Part shown: positions 15,501 to 23,959 of the stretch, one piece after another
Numbering within the stretch: the first letter of the stretch is position 1
Layout of the letters: every line of letters begins with the position of its first letter
Source of the DNA: Acidovorax sp. SUPP3334
GTDB lineage: Bacteria > Pseudomonadota > Gammaproteobacteria > Burkholderiales > Burkholderiaceae_C
DNA length: 64,000 nt
Assembly: GCF_030159055.1 (NCBI RefSeq)
Contig: NZ_BQXQ01000018.1
Coordinates: 1-64,000, forward strand
Reading direction: 5' to 3'
Program-made: the position numbers and the translations under genes
The notes under the pieces: generated by a model
The model's input: the letters and a program-made list of their open reading frames with translations, nothing else
The model's database searches: none
What the model was told of the DNA's origin: nothing

Positions 15501-17145
15501 TCATGCACAGCAGCTCGGCCTCGCTGTACCCGTAGTAGCGCACCATGGCGCGGTTGACGGCAAGGATGCGCAGCGTGCGCAGCTCGTACACCCACATGGG
15601 CTGGGGATGCGCATCGAACAGAAGGCGGTATTGCTGCTCGGAGGCATGCAGCTGCGAGGCATAGCGCCGCAGCTGCACCACGGCGCCCAGCGATTCGGCC
15701 AGGATCTGCACGTGCGCCACATGGCGCTGCGAGAACGAACCGAGCGGGTCGCCGTTCACCTTGAGCATGCCCACCACCGCATCGCCCGCGCGCACCGGCG
15801 CCGCGATGAAGGCGACCGGCCCCGGCTCGAAGATCGCGAGCGATGCCGTGGCCTGTGGCACGGCCGGCTGGCTGCACACGGTTTCTCCGGCATCGATGCG
15901 CAGCCACAGCTCGTAGCCTTCGATGGCGCGCACGTCGTTCACCGGAACCGCCCGCGCACCGATACTGGCCTGCACGCGGGCCTGGTCGCCCTCGCGCATC
16001 ACCACCATGGCGCCGCCCGCATCGGCCAGTTCCATGGCGGTGCGTGCCACCAGCTGCAGCACCTCGTCCATGGACAGTTCTAGCGACGAGATCTTCTGCT
16101 GCACGCGCACCAGTTCGGCGTGGGTGCGGGCCTCGTCCTTGGCCCGCAGCGCGCTGTCCTTTTGCGCGCTGATGTCGGTCATGCCGCCCACCATGCGGAT
16201 GGCGCGGCCCTCGGCGTTGCGGATCACGAAGCCGCGGTCCTGCACCCAGGCGTAGCTGCCGTCGTAGCGGCGAAAACGGTATTCCTCGGCCCAGTGCTTG
16301 GCCGAGCCTTCGATGGCCGCGTGGATGCTCTCCAGCACCGCATCGCTGTCCTCGGGGTGAAGGCGCAGGGTCCAGGAAGTGCTGTCGTGCGGCAGCGTCT
16401 GCATGGGCACGCCGAACAGCGTCTGCATGCCCTCGTTCCACCACATGGAGTCGTCGTGCAGGTTCCAGTCCCAGATCGCGTCGGCCGTGGCGCGGGCCAC
16501 CAGGTTGAAGCGCTCGTCGCTGGCGGCGCGCTCGGTGGCCATGCGTGCCTGGTTGCGCTGGCTGCGGCGCAGCTCCAGCAGGGCCACCGCCTGCCCGGCC
16601 ACCGCGCGCAGCGATTCGAGCTGGGGCGGCTGCAGCGTGCCGGGTTCGGTGGACATCACCACCACGGCGCCCAGCACCCATTTTTCGGCCGTCACCAGCG
16701 GCATGCAGACGATGGAACGCGCCCGGGGATCGGCAATGACCAGCGGATGGCGGCGCAGCGAGGCATGCGCATGCGTGTCCGGCACCTGCACCACCCGGCC
16801 GTCCACTGCCAGGCCGCACAGCGGATGCGCCGAATCCAGCGCCTTCAGTTCGACGCCGGTGCTGGCCTTGAACCATTCGCGGCCCTGGTCGATGAAGCCG
16901 ATCGCCGCCATGGGCATTCCGCAAAGGCGTGCCGCCAGCCGCGCCAGTTGATCGAAGGCCTCTTCCGCCGGGGTGTCCAGGACAGCGCAGGAACGCAGCG
17001 CTTCCAGGCGTTTTCCCACGGGAGCGGCCTTCAGCGTCATGCCCAAGAGGCCTGCAGCCCGGGAAGCGGCCGGTGGCATGGATCGGTTGGCGGCAACACC
17101 TGCATGGACATTCGGGGTCGAAGGCTTCAGCGAAATTGAATACAA
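12577..17145 (-). CDS. Multi-sensor GAF/PAS diguanylate cyclase-phosphodiesterase
   Basis: A very large cytosolic signalling protein, up to 1522 residues, that makes or degrades cyclic di-GMP. Order: GAF (about 45-195, RLEALRSCAVLDTPAEEAFD), PAS (about 210-335), GAF (about 350-490), PAS (about 510-630), GAF (about 640-800), another GAF-like block, PAS (about 990-1110), GGDEF (intact GGDEFVVM near residue 1168) and EAL (EALVRW near 1298, with DDFGTGYSSLSYL and the QGYFFSRPLP ending). Both catalytic domains look intact. No membrane segment or signal peptide is seen. The start is uncertain: the longest frame begins with TTG at 17145; ATG 17040 just before the first GAF is an alternative. It is monocistronic. 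Confidence 0.85.
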   Translation of the reverse strand: MYSISLKPSTPNVHAGVAANRSMPPAASRAAGLLGMTLKAAPVGKRLEALRSCAVLDTPAEEAFDQLARLAARLCGMPMAAIGFIDQGREWFKASTGVELKALDSAHPLCGLAVDGRVVQVPDTHAHASLRRHPLVIADPRARSIVCMPLVTAEKWVLGAVVVMSTEPGTLQPPQLESLRAVAGQAVALLELRRSQRNQARMATERAASDERFNLVARATADAIWDWNLHDDSMWWNEGMQTLFGVPMQTLPHDSTSWTLRLHPEDSDAVLESIHAAIEGSAKHWAEEYRFRRYDGSYAWVQDRGFVIRNAEGRAIRMVGGMTDISAQKDSALRAKDEARTHAELVRVQQKISSLELSMDEVLQLVARTAMELADAGGAMVVMREGDQARVQASIGARAVPVNDVRAIEGYELWLRIDAGETVCSQPAVPQATASLAIFEPGPVAFIAAPVRAGDAVVGMLKVNGDPLGSFSQRHVAHVQILAESLGAVVQLRRYASQLHASEQQYRLLFDAHPQPMWVYELRTLRILAVNRAMVRYYGYSEAELLCMTTPALWPEEEREARAEQARSMAPDAHSDGVHRRHRKKDGTVIDTEVYAGGIEFNGVPARQVLATDVTQRMRVERELARVGSIQRMLAACNESLVRATSEADLLREVCRIATEVGGYRMAWVGMVRDDARQSIEPVAWSGHDSERYVERMQLSWSADQPGGQGPAGLAVRSGRPVIARDIRLDPMFAIWTERMLRQGLYSLISLPLRNAERSFGLLYLYPPEVLEIGAEETELLQQLANDLAFGIESLRTRQDQQRLQSVVLKAAAAIPASTGTEFFKQLASNMADALGAQASCVTRLLPPVEGQPLRAVTLSRVQDGVVQPNAEYSLEGTPSLRLATQAEYVVTSGVSQLYPRSPIAALGAESYVGQQLRDAEGRPIGLIFVIFREPLERPALVSSTLRIFAARATAEIARQASDAHIRRQASLLDKARDAIIVRDLEHRITFWNQGAERMYGWSQEQVLGRTIDMLLYQNATEFLRATETTLEQGEWTGEIVQFHQDGHAIDVEGRWTLVRDESGQAESILAIHTDIGHRKATEREIQRLAFFDSLTGLPNRMLLMDRMHQALATAQRRHQGGALLFIDLDNFKTLNDTLGHDKGDLLLQQVAQRLNTCVRTVDTVARLGGDEFVVMIEALSPRPDELALSARVVGEKILSVLSAPYALEGYQYRSTPSIGVAPFTDGQSTVGELLKQADLAMYQAKTAGRNTLRFFDPGMQAVVTARAALEDDLRAALAKEEFLLHYQPQVDTLNRVVGVEALVRWPHAKRGMVPPGDFIPLAEETGMVLALGRWVLHTACTLLASWQDEPSLSHLTMAVNVSSRQFHHAGFVDDVVRALVFTGAPADQLKLELTESLFVEDMETTIATMSALRAHGVGFSLDDFGTGYSSLSYLKRMPLDQLKIDQSFVRDLLSDPNDAAIVDTIIALSRSLGLDVIAEGVETSAQRNRLAQAGCQLYQGYFFSRPLPADVLERFLRQAPV

Positions 17146-17163
17146 ATCGTAACGGGCAATGCT

Positions 17164-17188
17164 ACACCGGCAACGCGGCAGCCGGTGT
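17164..17188 (-). terminator. Possible hairpin downstream of aroG
   Basis: ACACCGGC and GCCGGTGT pair across a 9-base loop, 27 bp after the DAHP synthase stop. No U-tract follows, so it is a weak terminator candidate. Confidence 0.3.
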
Positions 17189-17215
17189 TGCTTCCTGGCC
17201 TATCGCCGGGTCTAT

Positions 17216-18331
17216 CTATCTCATGGCGCGCCGGGCCTGCACGGCCTGCGCCAGGCCCTGCAGCACCGGCACCGTCTGCGCCAGGCTGATGCAGGCATCG
17301 GTCACGGACACCCCGTGCGCCAGGGGTTGGCCGGCCACGATGTCCTGCCGGCCTTCCTGCAGATGGCTTTCGACCATCACGCCCATGATGCGCAGGTCGC
17401 CTGCCGCAACCTGCCCGGCCACGTCGGCGGCCACATCGATCTGCCGGCTGTGCTGCTTGCTGCTGTTGGCATGCGAGACATCCACCATCACCTGCGCGCG
17501 CAGGCCCGCCGCCTGGAGCAACTGGCAGGCGGCTTCCACCGAAGGGGCTGCGTAGTTGGGCTGCTTGCCTCCGCGCAGGATCACGTGGCAGTCGTTGTTG
17601 CCCCGCGTCTCGAAGATCGCGGACTGGCCCATCTTGGTCATGCCCATGAAGGCGTGCGGGGCCTTTGCCGCCAGGATGGCGTCGCTGGCCACCTTCACGC
17701 CGCCGTCGGTGCCGTTCTTGAAGCCCACCGGGCACGACAGGCCGCTGGCCAGCTGCCGGTGGCTCTGGCTTTCGGTCGTGCGCGCGCCGATGGCGCCCCA
17801 GCTCACCAGGTCGCTGATGAACTGCGGGCTGAGCAGGTCGAGAAATTCCGTGCCGACCGGCAGGCCCAGGGCCAGCACGTCCAGCAGCAGCGCGCGCGCC
17901 ATCTCCAGCCCCTCGTTGATGGCAAAGCTGCCATCCAGGTGCGGGTCGTTGATGTAACCCTTCCAGCCCACGGTGGTGCGGGGCTTTTCGAAATACACGC
18001 GCATGACCACGAGCAGATCCTGCGCGAACGCATCGGCGTGCGCCTTGAGCTGGCGGGCGTATTCCATGGCCTGGCCATGGTCGTGGATCGAACAGGGCCC
18101 GACCACCACGACCAGCCGGTCGTCCTGCCCGTGCAGCACGCGCGAGATCGCCGCGCGGCTGGTCTCGACCAGCTGCAGCGCGGCAGGGGGCGTGGGCAGC
18201 CATTCCTGCAGCAGCGCGGGCGTGATCAGCGGGCGCACGGCCTTGATGCGCGTGTCGTCGATGCGCGTCGTGTCGTGGGTGGAAAGCGGGGTGGCCGTGC
18301 GGTGCACGTGGGGGGTTGCGGTGGTCGTCAT
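17216..18331 (-). CDS. aroG: 3-deoxy-7-phosphoheptulonate synthase, class I
   Basis: A 371-residue DAHP synthase that joins phosphoenolpyruvate and erythrose 4-phosphate in the first step of the shikimate pathway. Family blocks are intact: VVVVGPCSIHDHGQAMEYA near the N-terminus, MRVYFEKPRTTVGWKGYIND, GARTTESQSHRQLASGLS, PVGFKNGTDG, and DVSHANSSKQH with metal-binding residues. ATG 18331 is chosen because translation from it gives MTTTATPHVH followed by the family's RIDDTRIKAVRPLI; upstream sequence is not conserved. The paralogue (AroF/G/H, Tyr-, Phe- or Trp-sensitive) cannot be read by eye. The upstream lipoprotein gene ends 62 bp before it. Confidence 0.9.
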   Translation of the reverse strand: MTTTATPHVHRTATPLSTHDTTRIDDTRIKAVRPLITPALLQEWLPTPPAALQLVETSRAAISRVLHGQDDRLVVVVGPCSIHDHGQAMEYARQLKAHADAFAQDLLVVMRVYFEKPRTTVGWKGYINDPHLDGSFAINEGLEMARALLLDVLALGLPVGTEFLDLLSPQFISDLVSWGAIGARTTESQSHRQLASGLSCPVGFKNGTDGGVKVASDAILAAKAPHAFMGMTKMGQSAIFETRGNNDCHVILRGGKQPNYAAPSVEAACQLLQAAGLRAQVMVDVSHANSSKQHSRQIDVAADVAGQVAAGDLRIMGVMVESHLQEGRQDIVAGQPLAHGVSVTDACISLAQTVPVLQGLAQAVQARRAMR

Positions 18332-18392
18332 GGCCGCGATTGTCGCGCGGGCCTGCCAGGGGCTTTCGCGCGGCCGCAGCGGGTTTGGGGCC

Positions 18393-18875
18393 TCAGGGCC
18401 GGCGAAACGCCGTCTTCTGCCGGGACCAGTAGCGGGAATCGAGCCGGTCCATCCGCACCTCGCCGCCGGTGGAGGGGGCATGCACGAACCGGTTGTCGCC
18501 CACGTAGATCCCGGCATGGGTCGGCCGGCCCGCGCCGAAGACCACCAGGTCGCCGGTGCGAAGTTCGCTGCCATCCACCGGCTGCCCGAAATCGCTCAGC
18601 TGCGCCATGGTGCGCGGCGGCGCGATGCCTGCGCGGCTCTTGTACACATAGCCGATCAGTCCGCTGCAGTCGAAACCGCCTTCGGGCGTATTGCCGCCGT
18701 AGCGGTAAGGCGTGCCGACCAGGCCCAGCGCATGGATGGCGATGTCGCTCGACTGATCGGGCGACAGCTGCGAATACTGGACGCTGCCGCGCGAAGCCTG
18801 CGGCTGGGGCGTGGTGCCGCAGCCGGCCAGCACCAGCGCGGTGGACAACAGGGCAAGGCAGACTGATGCGCGCAT
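18393..18875 (-). CDS. NlpC/P60 family lipoprotein (peptidoglycan endopeptidase)
   Basis: A 160-residue lipoprotein: signal peptide with lipobox LVLAGC (acylated Cys near residue 19). The NlpC/P60 domain follows, with catalytic Cys in GGFDCSGLIGYVY, His in PTHAGIYVGDNRFVHAP and a downstream polar residue. It is predicted to cut D-Glu-mDAP bonds in the cell wall, anchored to a membrane facing the periplasm. ATG 18875 is preferred to an upstream ATG because it directly opens the basic-hydrophobic signal (MRASVCLALLS). It resembles Spr/MepS-type small endopeptidases. It precedes aroG and follows the ClC gene on the same strand. Confidence 0.85.
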   Translation of the reverse strand: MRASVCLALLSTALVLAGCGTTPQPQASRGSVQYSQLSPDQSSDIAIHALGLVGTPYRYGGNTPEGGFDCSGLIGYVYKSRAGIAPPRTMAQLSDFGQPVDGSELRTGDLVVFGAGRPTHAGIYVGDNRFVHAPSTGGEVRMDRLDSRYWSRQKTAFRRP

Positions 18876-18920
18876 GCGCCGAGGGTAACGGATGTGCTGC
18901 AAAAACCCTTCGGCGAAGCC

Positions 18921-20279
18921 TCAGCGCGGTGGCGCCGGCGGTGCCTGCGCCGCAGAGGCCTGGTGGGCTGCACCGACCTTGTCCAGCAGGTGCATGGCCA
19001 GGGTTTCATACAGCGGCCGCACCAGCATGCGCGACACCAGGCTGGCCAGCATGGCCGAGGCCATGAGGCTGAGCACCATGGCGTGGCCGTCCACCATTTC
19101 CATCACGATGATGAAAGCCGTCAAAGGGGCCTGGGTCACCGCCGCCAGGAAAGCCGCCATGCCCATGGCGATCAGGGCCGGTGCGATGTCCGGGCTCGCC
19201 AGCAGCGAAACGTTGTGTCCCACGCCCGCGCCGATCGACAGGGCCGGCGCGAAGAAGCCGCCCGGCACGCCGCACCATGCGGTGAGCCACGTGGCGATGA
19301 ATTTCAGCGTGACGTAGAACGCCGGCACATCGGCCTGCCCCATCAGCATGTGCTTGACCGCCTCCGAGCCCGCGCCGAAGGTGGCGCCGCCGGTGGCCAG
19401 GCCGATCACCGCGACCCCCAGGCCGCCCGCAGCGGCGAACCGCACGGGGAACCGGGCCCGCAGCGCGTTCAGCCGGCTGGGCGCACCGGTGAGCGAGGCC
19501 GTGATGAGCTTCGCGAACAGGCCGCCGAGCACGCCGCACACCAGTGCCACGCACAGGCCCGGCAGCAACGCGTCCCAGCCCAGCCGGGGCACGCGGATCA
19601 CGCCGAAGTAGCTCAGGTTGCCGAAGAACGACACGCCCATCAGCCCGGCCAGCACGATGGCCGCGATGATGAGGCCGCTGCTGCGCGACTCGAGCTTGCG
19701 CGACAGCTCCTCGATGGCGAACACCACGCCCGCCAGCGGCGCATTGAACGCCGCCGCGATGCCGGCCGCCCCGCCGGCCACCAGCAGCGCATGGCTGGTG
19801 ATGCCCGAGCGCGGCCCCAGCCACCGCTGTGCATGCTGCATCACGCCGGCCGCCACCTGCACCGACGGGCCTTCGCGCCCCATGGAAAGCCCGGCCAGAA
19901 AGCCCGCGCTGCCCAGCACGATCTTGGCCAGCGACATGCGCAGCGAGACGAAGTAGCCGCGCTGGCTGGGCTGCAGACCGGGTTCGAGCGCCGCCATCAC
20001 CTGCGGAATGCCCGAGCCCGCGGCCCCCGGCATGAAACGGCGGGTGGCCCACACGATGCCGGCCGTGAGCGCGGGGGTCCACAGCAGCACGGCCCAGCCG
20101 CCCTGCCAATGCAGCACCTGCTCGAAGCGCTCGAACGCCCATTCCGCCATGAGCGTGAACGCCACCACGAAAAGCCCGGCCACCGCCGCGTAGGCCAGCA
20201 CGATCGCGCGTTCCACCCACCGCCAGCCATCCGCGAATTCCTGCCGCAGGTTGTGAAGAAAATCGGGTTGGCGGTGCAT
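18921..20279 (-). CDS. clcA: ClC-family chloride/proton antiporter
   Basis: A 452-residue membrane protein with the ClC selectivity signature in order: GSGIPQVMAA, GREGPSVQ and GGFFAPAL (the GxFxP motif). The external gating glutamate is present in GREGP and the internal proton glutamate in FAIEELSRKL, so this is an exchanger rather than a channel (established rule from EcClC). The tyrosine corresponding to Y445 is in RPLYETL. Start ATG 20279 gives MHRQPDFLHNLRQEFADGW. The C-terminus is Ala/Pro-rich. It is divergent from ssb with 190 bp between the starts. Likely role: acid or osmotic stress. Confidence 0.85.
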   Translation of the reverse strand: MHRQPDFLHNLRQEFADGWRWVERAIVLAYAAVAGLFVVAFTLMAEWAFERFEQVLHWQGGWAVLLWTPALTAGIVWATRRFMPGAAGSGIPQVMAALEPGLQPSQRGYFVSLRMSLAKIVLGSAGFLAGLSMGREGPSVQVAAGVMQHAQRWLGPRSGITSHALLVAGGAAGIAAAFNAPLAGVVFAIEELSRKLESRSSGLIIAAIVLAGLMGVSFFGNLSYFGVIRVPRLGWDALLPGLCVALVCGVLGGLFAKLITASLTGAPSRLNALRARFPVRFAAAGGLGVAVIGLATGGATFGAGSEAVKHMLMGQADVPAFYVTLKFIATWLTAWCGVPGGFFAPALSIGAGVGHNVSLLASPDIAPALIAMGMAAFLAAVTQAPLTAFIIVMEMVDGHAMVLSLMASAMLASLVSRMLVRPLYETLAMHLLDKVGAAHQASAAQAPPAPPR

Positions 20280-20471
20280 GGGCAGGAAGGCCGGGGCCGG
20301 CGTTGGGGCGTTGGAAAAGGCGTTTTTATTGTGGCACGGGCTTGCGGGCGGGGTGCTTCGCGCCCGGGGCGAATCGGGCACAATCGACGCCTCTCTTCGC
20401 AGGCTGCTCCGGCAGAGCTGCGCAGGCCGTAGTGCCTTTCTTCCACCATTCTCTACAGGCCCTTACGCACC

Positions 20472-21044
20472 ATGGCATCCGTCAACAAAGTCATCATCGT
20501 GGGCAATCTCGGGCGCGACCCCGAAATGCGCACGTTCCCCAGCGGCGACCAGGTCGCCAACGTCACCATCGCCACGACCGACCGCTGGCGCGACAAGAAC
20601 ACCGGCGAAAACAAGGAATCCACCGAGTGGCACCGCGTGGTGTTCAACGGCCGCCTGGCGGAAATCGTGGGCCAGTACCTTCGCAAGGGATCGCAGGTTT
20701 ACGTGGAAGGCAGCTTGCGCACCCGCAAGTGGACCGACCAAACCGGCCAGGAAAAATTCACCACCGAAATCCGGGCCGACAGCATGCAGATGCTGGGCAG
20801 CCGCCAGGGCATGGGCGGTGGCGGCCAGGGCGGTGGTGGCGGCTACGAAGACAGCGGCTACGGCGGCGGTGGCAACGACGGCGGCTACGACAACAGCGCA
20901 GCCCCCGCACCGGCACGCCGCCCGGCCCCGGCCCCTGCGCAGCGGCCTGCAGCCCCCGCGCCCCGTCCGGCACCGGCACCCGTCGCCCAGGCCCCGCGTG
21001 CGGCCTCGGGCTTCGACGACATGGACGACGACATTCCGTTTTGA
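20472..21044 (+). CDS. ssb: Single-stranded DNA-binding protein
   Basis: A 190-residue SSB. The OB fold covers about residues 1-112 ([59 protein letters not shown]). A glycine-rich then Pro/Ala-rich linker follows, and the acidic tip DMDDDIPF binds partner proteins such as RecQ, PriA and Exo I. Length fits betaproteobacterial SSBs. It protects ssDNA in replication and repair as a tetramer. A strong terminator follows 37 bp after the stop. Confidence 0.96.
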   Translation: MASVNKVIIVGNLGRDPEMRTFPSGDQVANVTIATTDRWRDKNTGENKESTEWHRVVFNGRLAEIVGQYLRKGSQVYVEGSLRTRKWTDQTGQEKFTTEIRADSMQMLGSRQGMGGGGQGGGGGYEDSGYGGGGNDGGYDNSAAPAPARRPAPAPAQRPAAPAPRPAPAPVAQAPRAASGFDDMDDDIPF

Positions 21045-21081
21045 GGATGGGGCCGCTGCGGCGGCTTGGTACGGTGCAATG

Positions 21082-21111
21082 GCCCGGCTTCGGAAGAAGT
21101 CGGGCTTTTTT
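21082..21111 (+). terminator. Intrinsic terminator of ssb
   Basis: GCCCGGCTTC and GAAGTCGGGC form a stem (one mismatch) around GGAA, followed by six T residues. Confidence 0.88.
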
Positions 21112-21138
21112 ATGGCGGCGTACCGTTGCCCTGCGCTC

Positions 21139-21446
21139 TCAGGCGCCCACGCTGAACCCCGGAATATCGTCGGGCTTGCGGCTGCTGACCCAGTGCGCTT
21201 CGACGTGCACGGTTTCGTCCACCCAGGTGGCGCCGGCGTTGCGCAGGTCGGTGGCCAGGCTGGGCCAGCTCGTGAGCGTCTTGCCGCGCACGAGGCCCGC
21301 GTCCACCAGCAGCCAGGCGCCATGGCAGATCACGGTGGATGGGTTTGCCGGCCTGATCGATCGCCTTCACGAAGGCCTGGGCCTTGGCGTCGGTGCGCAG
21401 GGCATCGGCATTGACCACGCCGCGAGGCAGCAGCACGGCATCGAAC
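21139..21446 (-). pseudogene. DJ-1/PfpI family protein, truncated and frameshifted
   Basis: Two pieces in different frames join into a PfpI-type sequence. FDAVLLPRGVVNADALRTDA and FVKAIDQAGKPI lie upstream; ICHGAWLLVDAGLVRGKTLT with the catalytic cysteine elbow, then TSWPSLATDLRNAGATWVDE follow in another frame. The break is near 21333, where four bases stand in place of three. The N-terminal ~65 residues are missing, with a stop codon just before FDAVLLP. DJ-1/PfpI proteins act as glyoxalases or general stress proteins. The decayed copy cannot make an intact protein. Confidence 0.75.
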
Positions 21447-21575
21447 TAGGGGCCGCACCGGCAGCGGCGTATCGGCCAAACGCCATCGCGGCGCAGGACA
21501 TCGGCCCGCATTCCATGGCTTCGGGCCGCGGCGAGGTGCCGCAATGCCGAGTGGCCACGTGGCTGGTTCGGCGCT

Positions 21576-21998
21576 TCAGTGGCGCCCGCGCCAGCGCTCG
21601 ATGCCTTCGAACACCGCCATGCCCGCCAGCATGGCAGCGCCGAACAGCCAGGCCTCAGGCGCACCCATGCCCAGCAGAACCAGGGCTGGGCCAGGGCACA
21701 GGCCTGCCAGGCCCCAGCCGATGCCGAAGAGCACGCTGCCGCCCACCAGCCGCGCATCGATGCCCCGAGCGGTGGGCCATTGCAGCGGCGTGCCGCGCAG
21801 CGTGGTGCCCCGCCGGCGCGCCAGCTCGAACGCCAGCAGGGCCACGCCCACCGCCCCGCCCATCACCAGGGCGAGCGAAGGGTCCCAGGGGCCGGCGATG
21901 TCCAGGAACCCCAGCACCTTGGCCGGGTCGGCCATGCCGGAGACGAGCAGCCCCAGCCCGAAGACCAGGCCCGCGCCGAAAGCGATCAGGACAGCCAT
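21576..21998 (-). CDS. YeeE/YedE-type sulfur transporter half, DUF6691
   Basis: A 140-residue membrane protein with four hydrophobic segments, starting MAVLIAFGAGLVFGLGLLVS. The block MADPAKVLGFLDIAGPWDPS and the later ARLVGGSVLFGIGWGLAGLCPGPA are diagnostic for the C-terminal half of the YeeE/YedE family (thiosulfate or sulfur-compound import). It pairs with the gene 22 bp upstream, which encodes the N-terminal half; together they correspond to one full-length YeeE. The cysteine in GLCPGPA is the expected conduit residue. Co-regulated with the persulfide-sensing ArsR protein (inference). Confidence 0.82.
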   Translation of the reverse strand: MAVLIAFGAGLVFGLGLLVSGMADPAKVLGFLDIAGPWDPSLALVMGGAVGVALLAFELARRRGTTLRGTPLQWPTARGIDARLVGGSVLFGIGWGLAGLCPGPALVLLGMGAPEAWLFGAAMLAGMAVFEGIERWRGRH

Positions 21999-22020
21999 GA
22001 AAGCGCTCCTTTGCCTGGCG

Positions 22021-22449
22021 TCAGACAAGGTGCCGCAGCACGAAGACCGTGGCCATGCCGGCCGCCATGAAGACCAGCGTGGCGACCAGGGAGCGCCCCG
22101 AAAAGCGCGAGAGGCCGCACACGCCGTGGCCGCTGGTGCAGCCGGCCCCGTAGCGCGTGCCCACGCCCACCAGCAGCCCCGCCGCGACGAGCAGGCCCGG
22201 CCCCGCATCGATGCGCACGGGCGGCAGCGGTGCGGCCAGCGCGTACGCCAGCGGCGCGGCCACCAGGCCCGCCACGAAGGCCAGGCGCCACGCGGCATCG
22301 CCGCGCCGGGGCCGCAGCAGGCCACCCACCACGCCGCTGATGCCGGCGATGCGCCCCGCCAGCAGGAAGAAGCCCCCGGCCGCCAGGCCGATGAGCGCGC
22401 CGCCCGCCAACGCGGTGCCGGGAGTGAAGACGTTCCAGTCGATGGCCAT
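22021..22449 (-). CDS. YeeE/YedE-type sulfur transporter half
   Basis: A 142-residue membrane protein, the N-terminal partner of the previous gene. After [20 protein letters not shown] and [12 protein letters not shown] it has the conserved [20 protein letters not shown], whose cysteines relay sulfur species through the pore in this family. It starts 5 bp after the ArsR-family gene, so the three genes at 21576-22775 form one operon. Splitting of YeeE into two genes next to a BigR/SqrR regulator is common in proteobacteria (family knowledge). Confidence 0.85.
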   Translation of the reverse strand: MAIDWNVFTPGTALAGGALIGLAAGGFFLLAGRIAGISGVVGGLLRPRRGDAAWRLAFVAGLVAAPLAYALAAPLPPVRIDAGPGLLVAAGLLVGVGTRYGAGCTSGHGVCGLSRFSGRSLVATLVFMAAGMATVFVLRHLV

Positions 22450-22454
22450 GCGGC

Positions 22455-22775
22455 TCACTCCTTGGGGCAGTAAAGGCGGTACAGCACCGCCAGGATTTCG
22501 AGCAGCGAGGCGTCGGCCACGCGGTAGTGGATGTTCTTGCCCTCGCGGCGGGTTTCCACCACGCCCTGCGTGCGCAGGACGCCCAACTGCTGCGACAGCG
22601 TGGGCTGCTGGATCCCCAGGCGCGCCTGCAGCTCGCTCACGCACTGCTCGCCTTGCGACAGCTGGCACAGCAGCAGCAGGCGGTCTTCGTTGGCCAGGGC
22701 CTTGAGGGCCGCCACGGCCTGGGTGGCGGCCTGGCGAAGCCGTTCGGGGTCGATGGGGGTGGCCTGGGGGTCCAT
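22455..22775 (-). CDS. ArsR-family repressor, BigR/SqrR (persulfide-sensing) type
   Basis: A 106-residue winged-helix protein. [20 protein letters not shown] holds the first sensor cysteine (Cys37), [20 protein letters not shown] the recognition helix and wing, and YRLYCPKE the second sensor cysteine (Cys103). In SqrR and BigR this pair forms a tetrasulfide bridge with reactive sulfur species and releases DNA. Cys45 is an additional cysteine. It heads the YeeE/YedE operon and is divergent from the persulfide dioxygenase-like gene, so it most likely represses both. Confidence 0.85.
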   Translation of the reverse strand: MDPQATPIDPERLRQAATQAVAALKALANEDRLLLLCQLSQGEQCVSELQARLGIQQPTLSQQLGVLRTQGVVETRREGKNIHYRVADASLLEILAVLYRLYCPKE

Positions 22776-22915
22776 GAATGAATGGAGATTCGGTAAAAAC
22801 CGCGAAGAACCGGAGAACCGTGCAGAAACGGTGCAAAACCGATGGGATGGGCGGCGTTGACTTCAATATATCAAATTACATAATATCTGTCGCTAGATTG
22901 TTGCCCTGATCCCTG
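22776..22915. promoter_or_regulatory. Divergent promoter with AT-rich operator candidate
   Basis: The 140 bp between two divergent starts contain an AT-rich island at 22863-22892 (AATATATCAAATTACATAAT) in otherwise GC-rich DNA. It has imperfect dyad symmetry around CAAATTACA, as in BigR/SqrR operators. Predicted binding site of the ArsR-family protein at 22455-22775. Confidence 0.5.
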
Positions 22916-23806
22916 ATGAAAGCCGCTTCCATGTCCCGCTCCACCGCTCTCCAGTCGTTCTTCGACCCCGCCACCGGCACGGTGACCCACCTCGTTTGGG
23001 ACCTGGCGACCCGCTGCGCGGCTGTGATCGATCCGGTGCTCGACTTCGATGCGGCGGCGGGGCGCACATCCACCCGTTCGGCCGATGCGGTGCTGGCCCA
23101 TGTGCGCACGCAGGGGCTGGCGGTGCAGTGGATTCTGGAAACCCACGTGCATGCCGACCACCTGTCGGCCGCGCCCTATGTGCAGGCGCAGGCGGGCGGC
23201 CGCATCGCCGTGGGCGAGCACATCCGCACCGTGCAGGCCGCCTTCGGCCGGTTGTTTCCCGCGCAGGCCGGCGCCGCAGACGGCAGCCCCTTCGACCACC
23301 TGCTGCGCGATGGCGAAACGATTCACCTCGGCCGGACGCCGCTCACCGCGCTGTGGGTGCCCGGGCACACGCCGGCCGACATGGCGTACCTGGTGGATGG
23401 CGCGGCGTTCGTGGGCGACACGCTCTTCATGCCCGATGTGGGCACGGCGCGCGCCGACTTTCCCGGGGGCGATGCGGCCACGCTCTACCGCTCGATCCAG
23501 CGGTTGCTGGCGCTGCCGGGCGACACGCGCCTGCTCGTCTGCCACGACTACCCGCCGGCCAGCCGCGCACCGCAGTGGGAAACGACCGTGGACGCCCAGC
23601 GCCGGCACAACCTCCACGTGGGCGGCGGCGTGACCGAGGCGGCCTTCGTGGCGCTGCGCCGCGCCCGCGATGCCACCCTGGGCGTGCCGGCGCTGCTGCT
23701 GCCGTCGCTGCAGGTCAACGTGCGGGCCGTGCAACTGCCGCCGCCCGAGGCGAACGGCATCGCCTACCTGCGCATTCCGCTGAACGCCTTCGCCACCCCG
23801 GCTTGA
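22916..23806 (+). CDS. MBL-fold persulfide dioxygenase-like hydrolase (Blh/ETHE1-type)
   Basis: A 296-residue metallo-beta-lactamase-fold protein. The iron ligands are visible: THVHADHLSAAP (HxHxDH), PGHTPADMAYLV, GDTLFMPDVGTARADFPGG and CHDYPP. This pattern fits ETHE1/Blh enzymes, which oxidise glutathione persulfide to sulfite. It lies divergent from the BigR/SqrR-type regulator, the usual partner. ATG 22916 gives MKAASMSRSTALQSF; Met6 is an alternative start. Together with YeeE/YedE it forms a reactive sulfur handling module. Confidence 0.85.
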   Translation: MKAASMSRSTALQSFFDPATGTVTHLVWDLATRCAAVIDPVLDFDAAAGRTSTRSADAVLAHVRTQGLAVQWILETHVHADHLSAAPYVQAQAGGRIAVGEHIRTVQAAFGRLFPAQAGAADGSPFDHLLRDGETIHLGRTPLTALWVPGHTPADMAYLVDGAAFVGDTLFMPDVGTARADFPGGDAATLYRSIQRLLALPGDTRLLVCHDYPPASRAPQWETTVDAQRRHNLHVGGGVTEAAFVALRRARDATLGVPALLLPSLQVNVRAVQLPPPEANGIAYLRIPLNAFATPA

Positions 23807-23959
23807 ACGGTGCCGGCGTGCGGGATCGCTCCTACCCGGGGACAGGTGCCGCGCCCACCGCCCCGCCGCGCGGGTTGGGTGAAGCTGTGACCACACGGCG
23901 CTCCCGTTCCGGACCGCGCCCGCGACACCCCGCAACATCCCCAGCCCAAGGAGCTTTCC

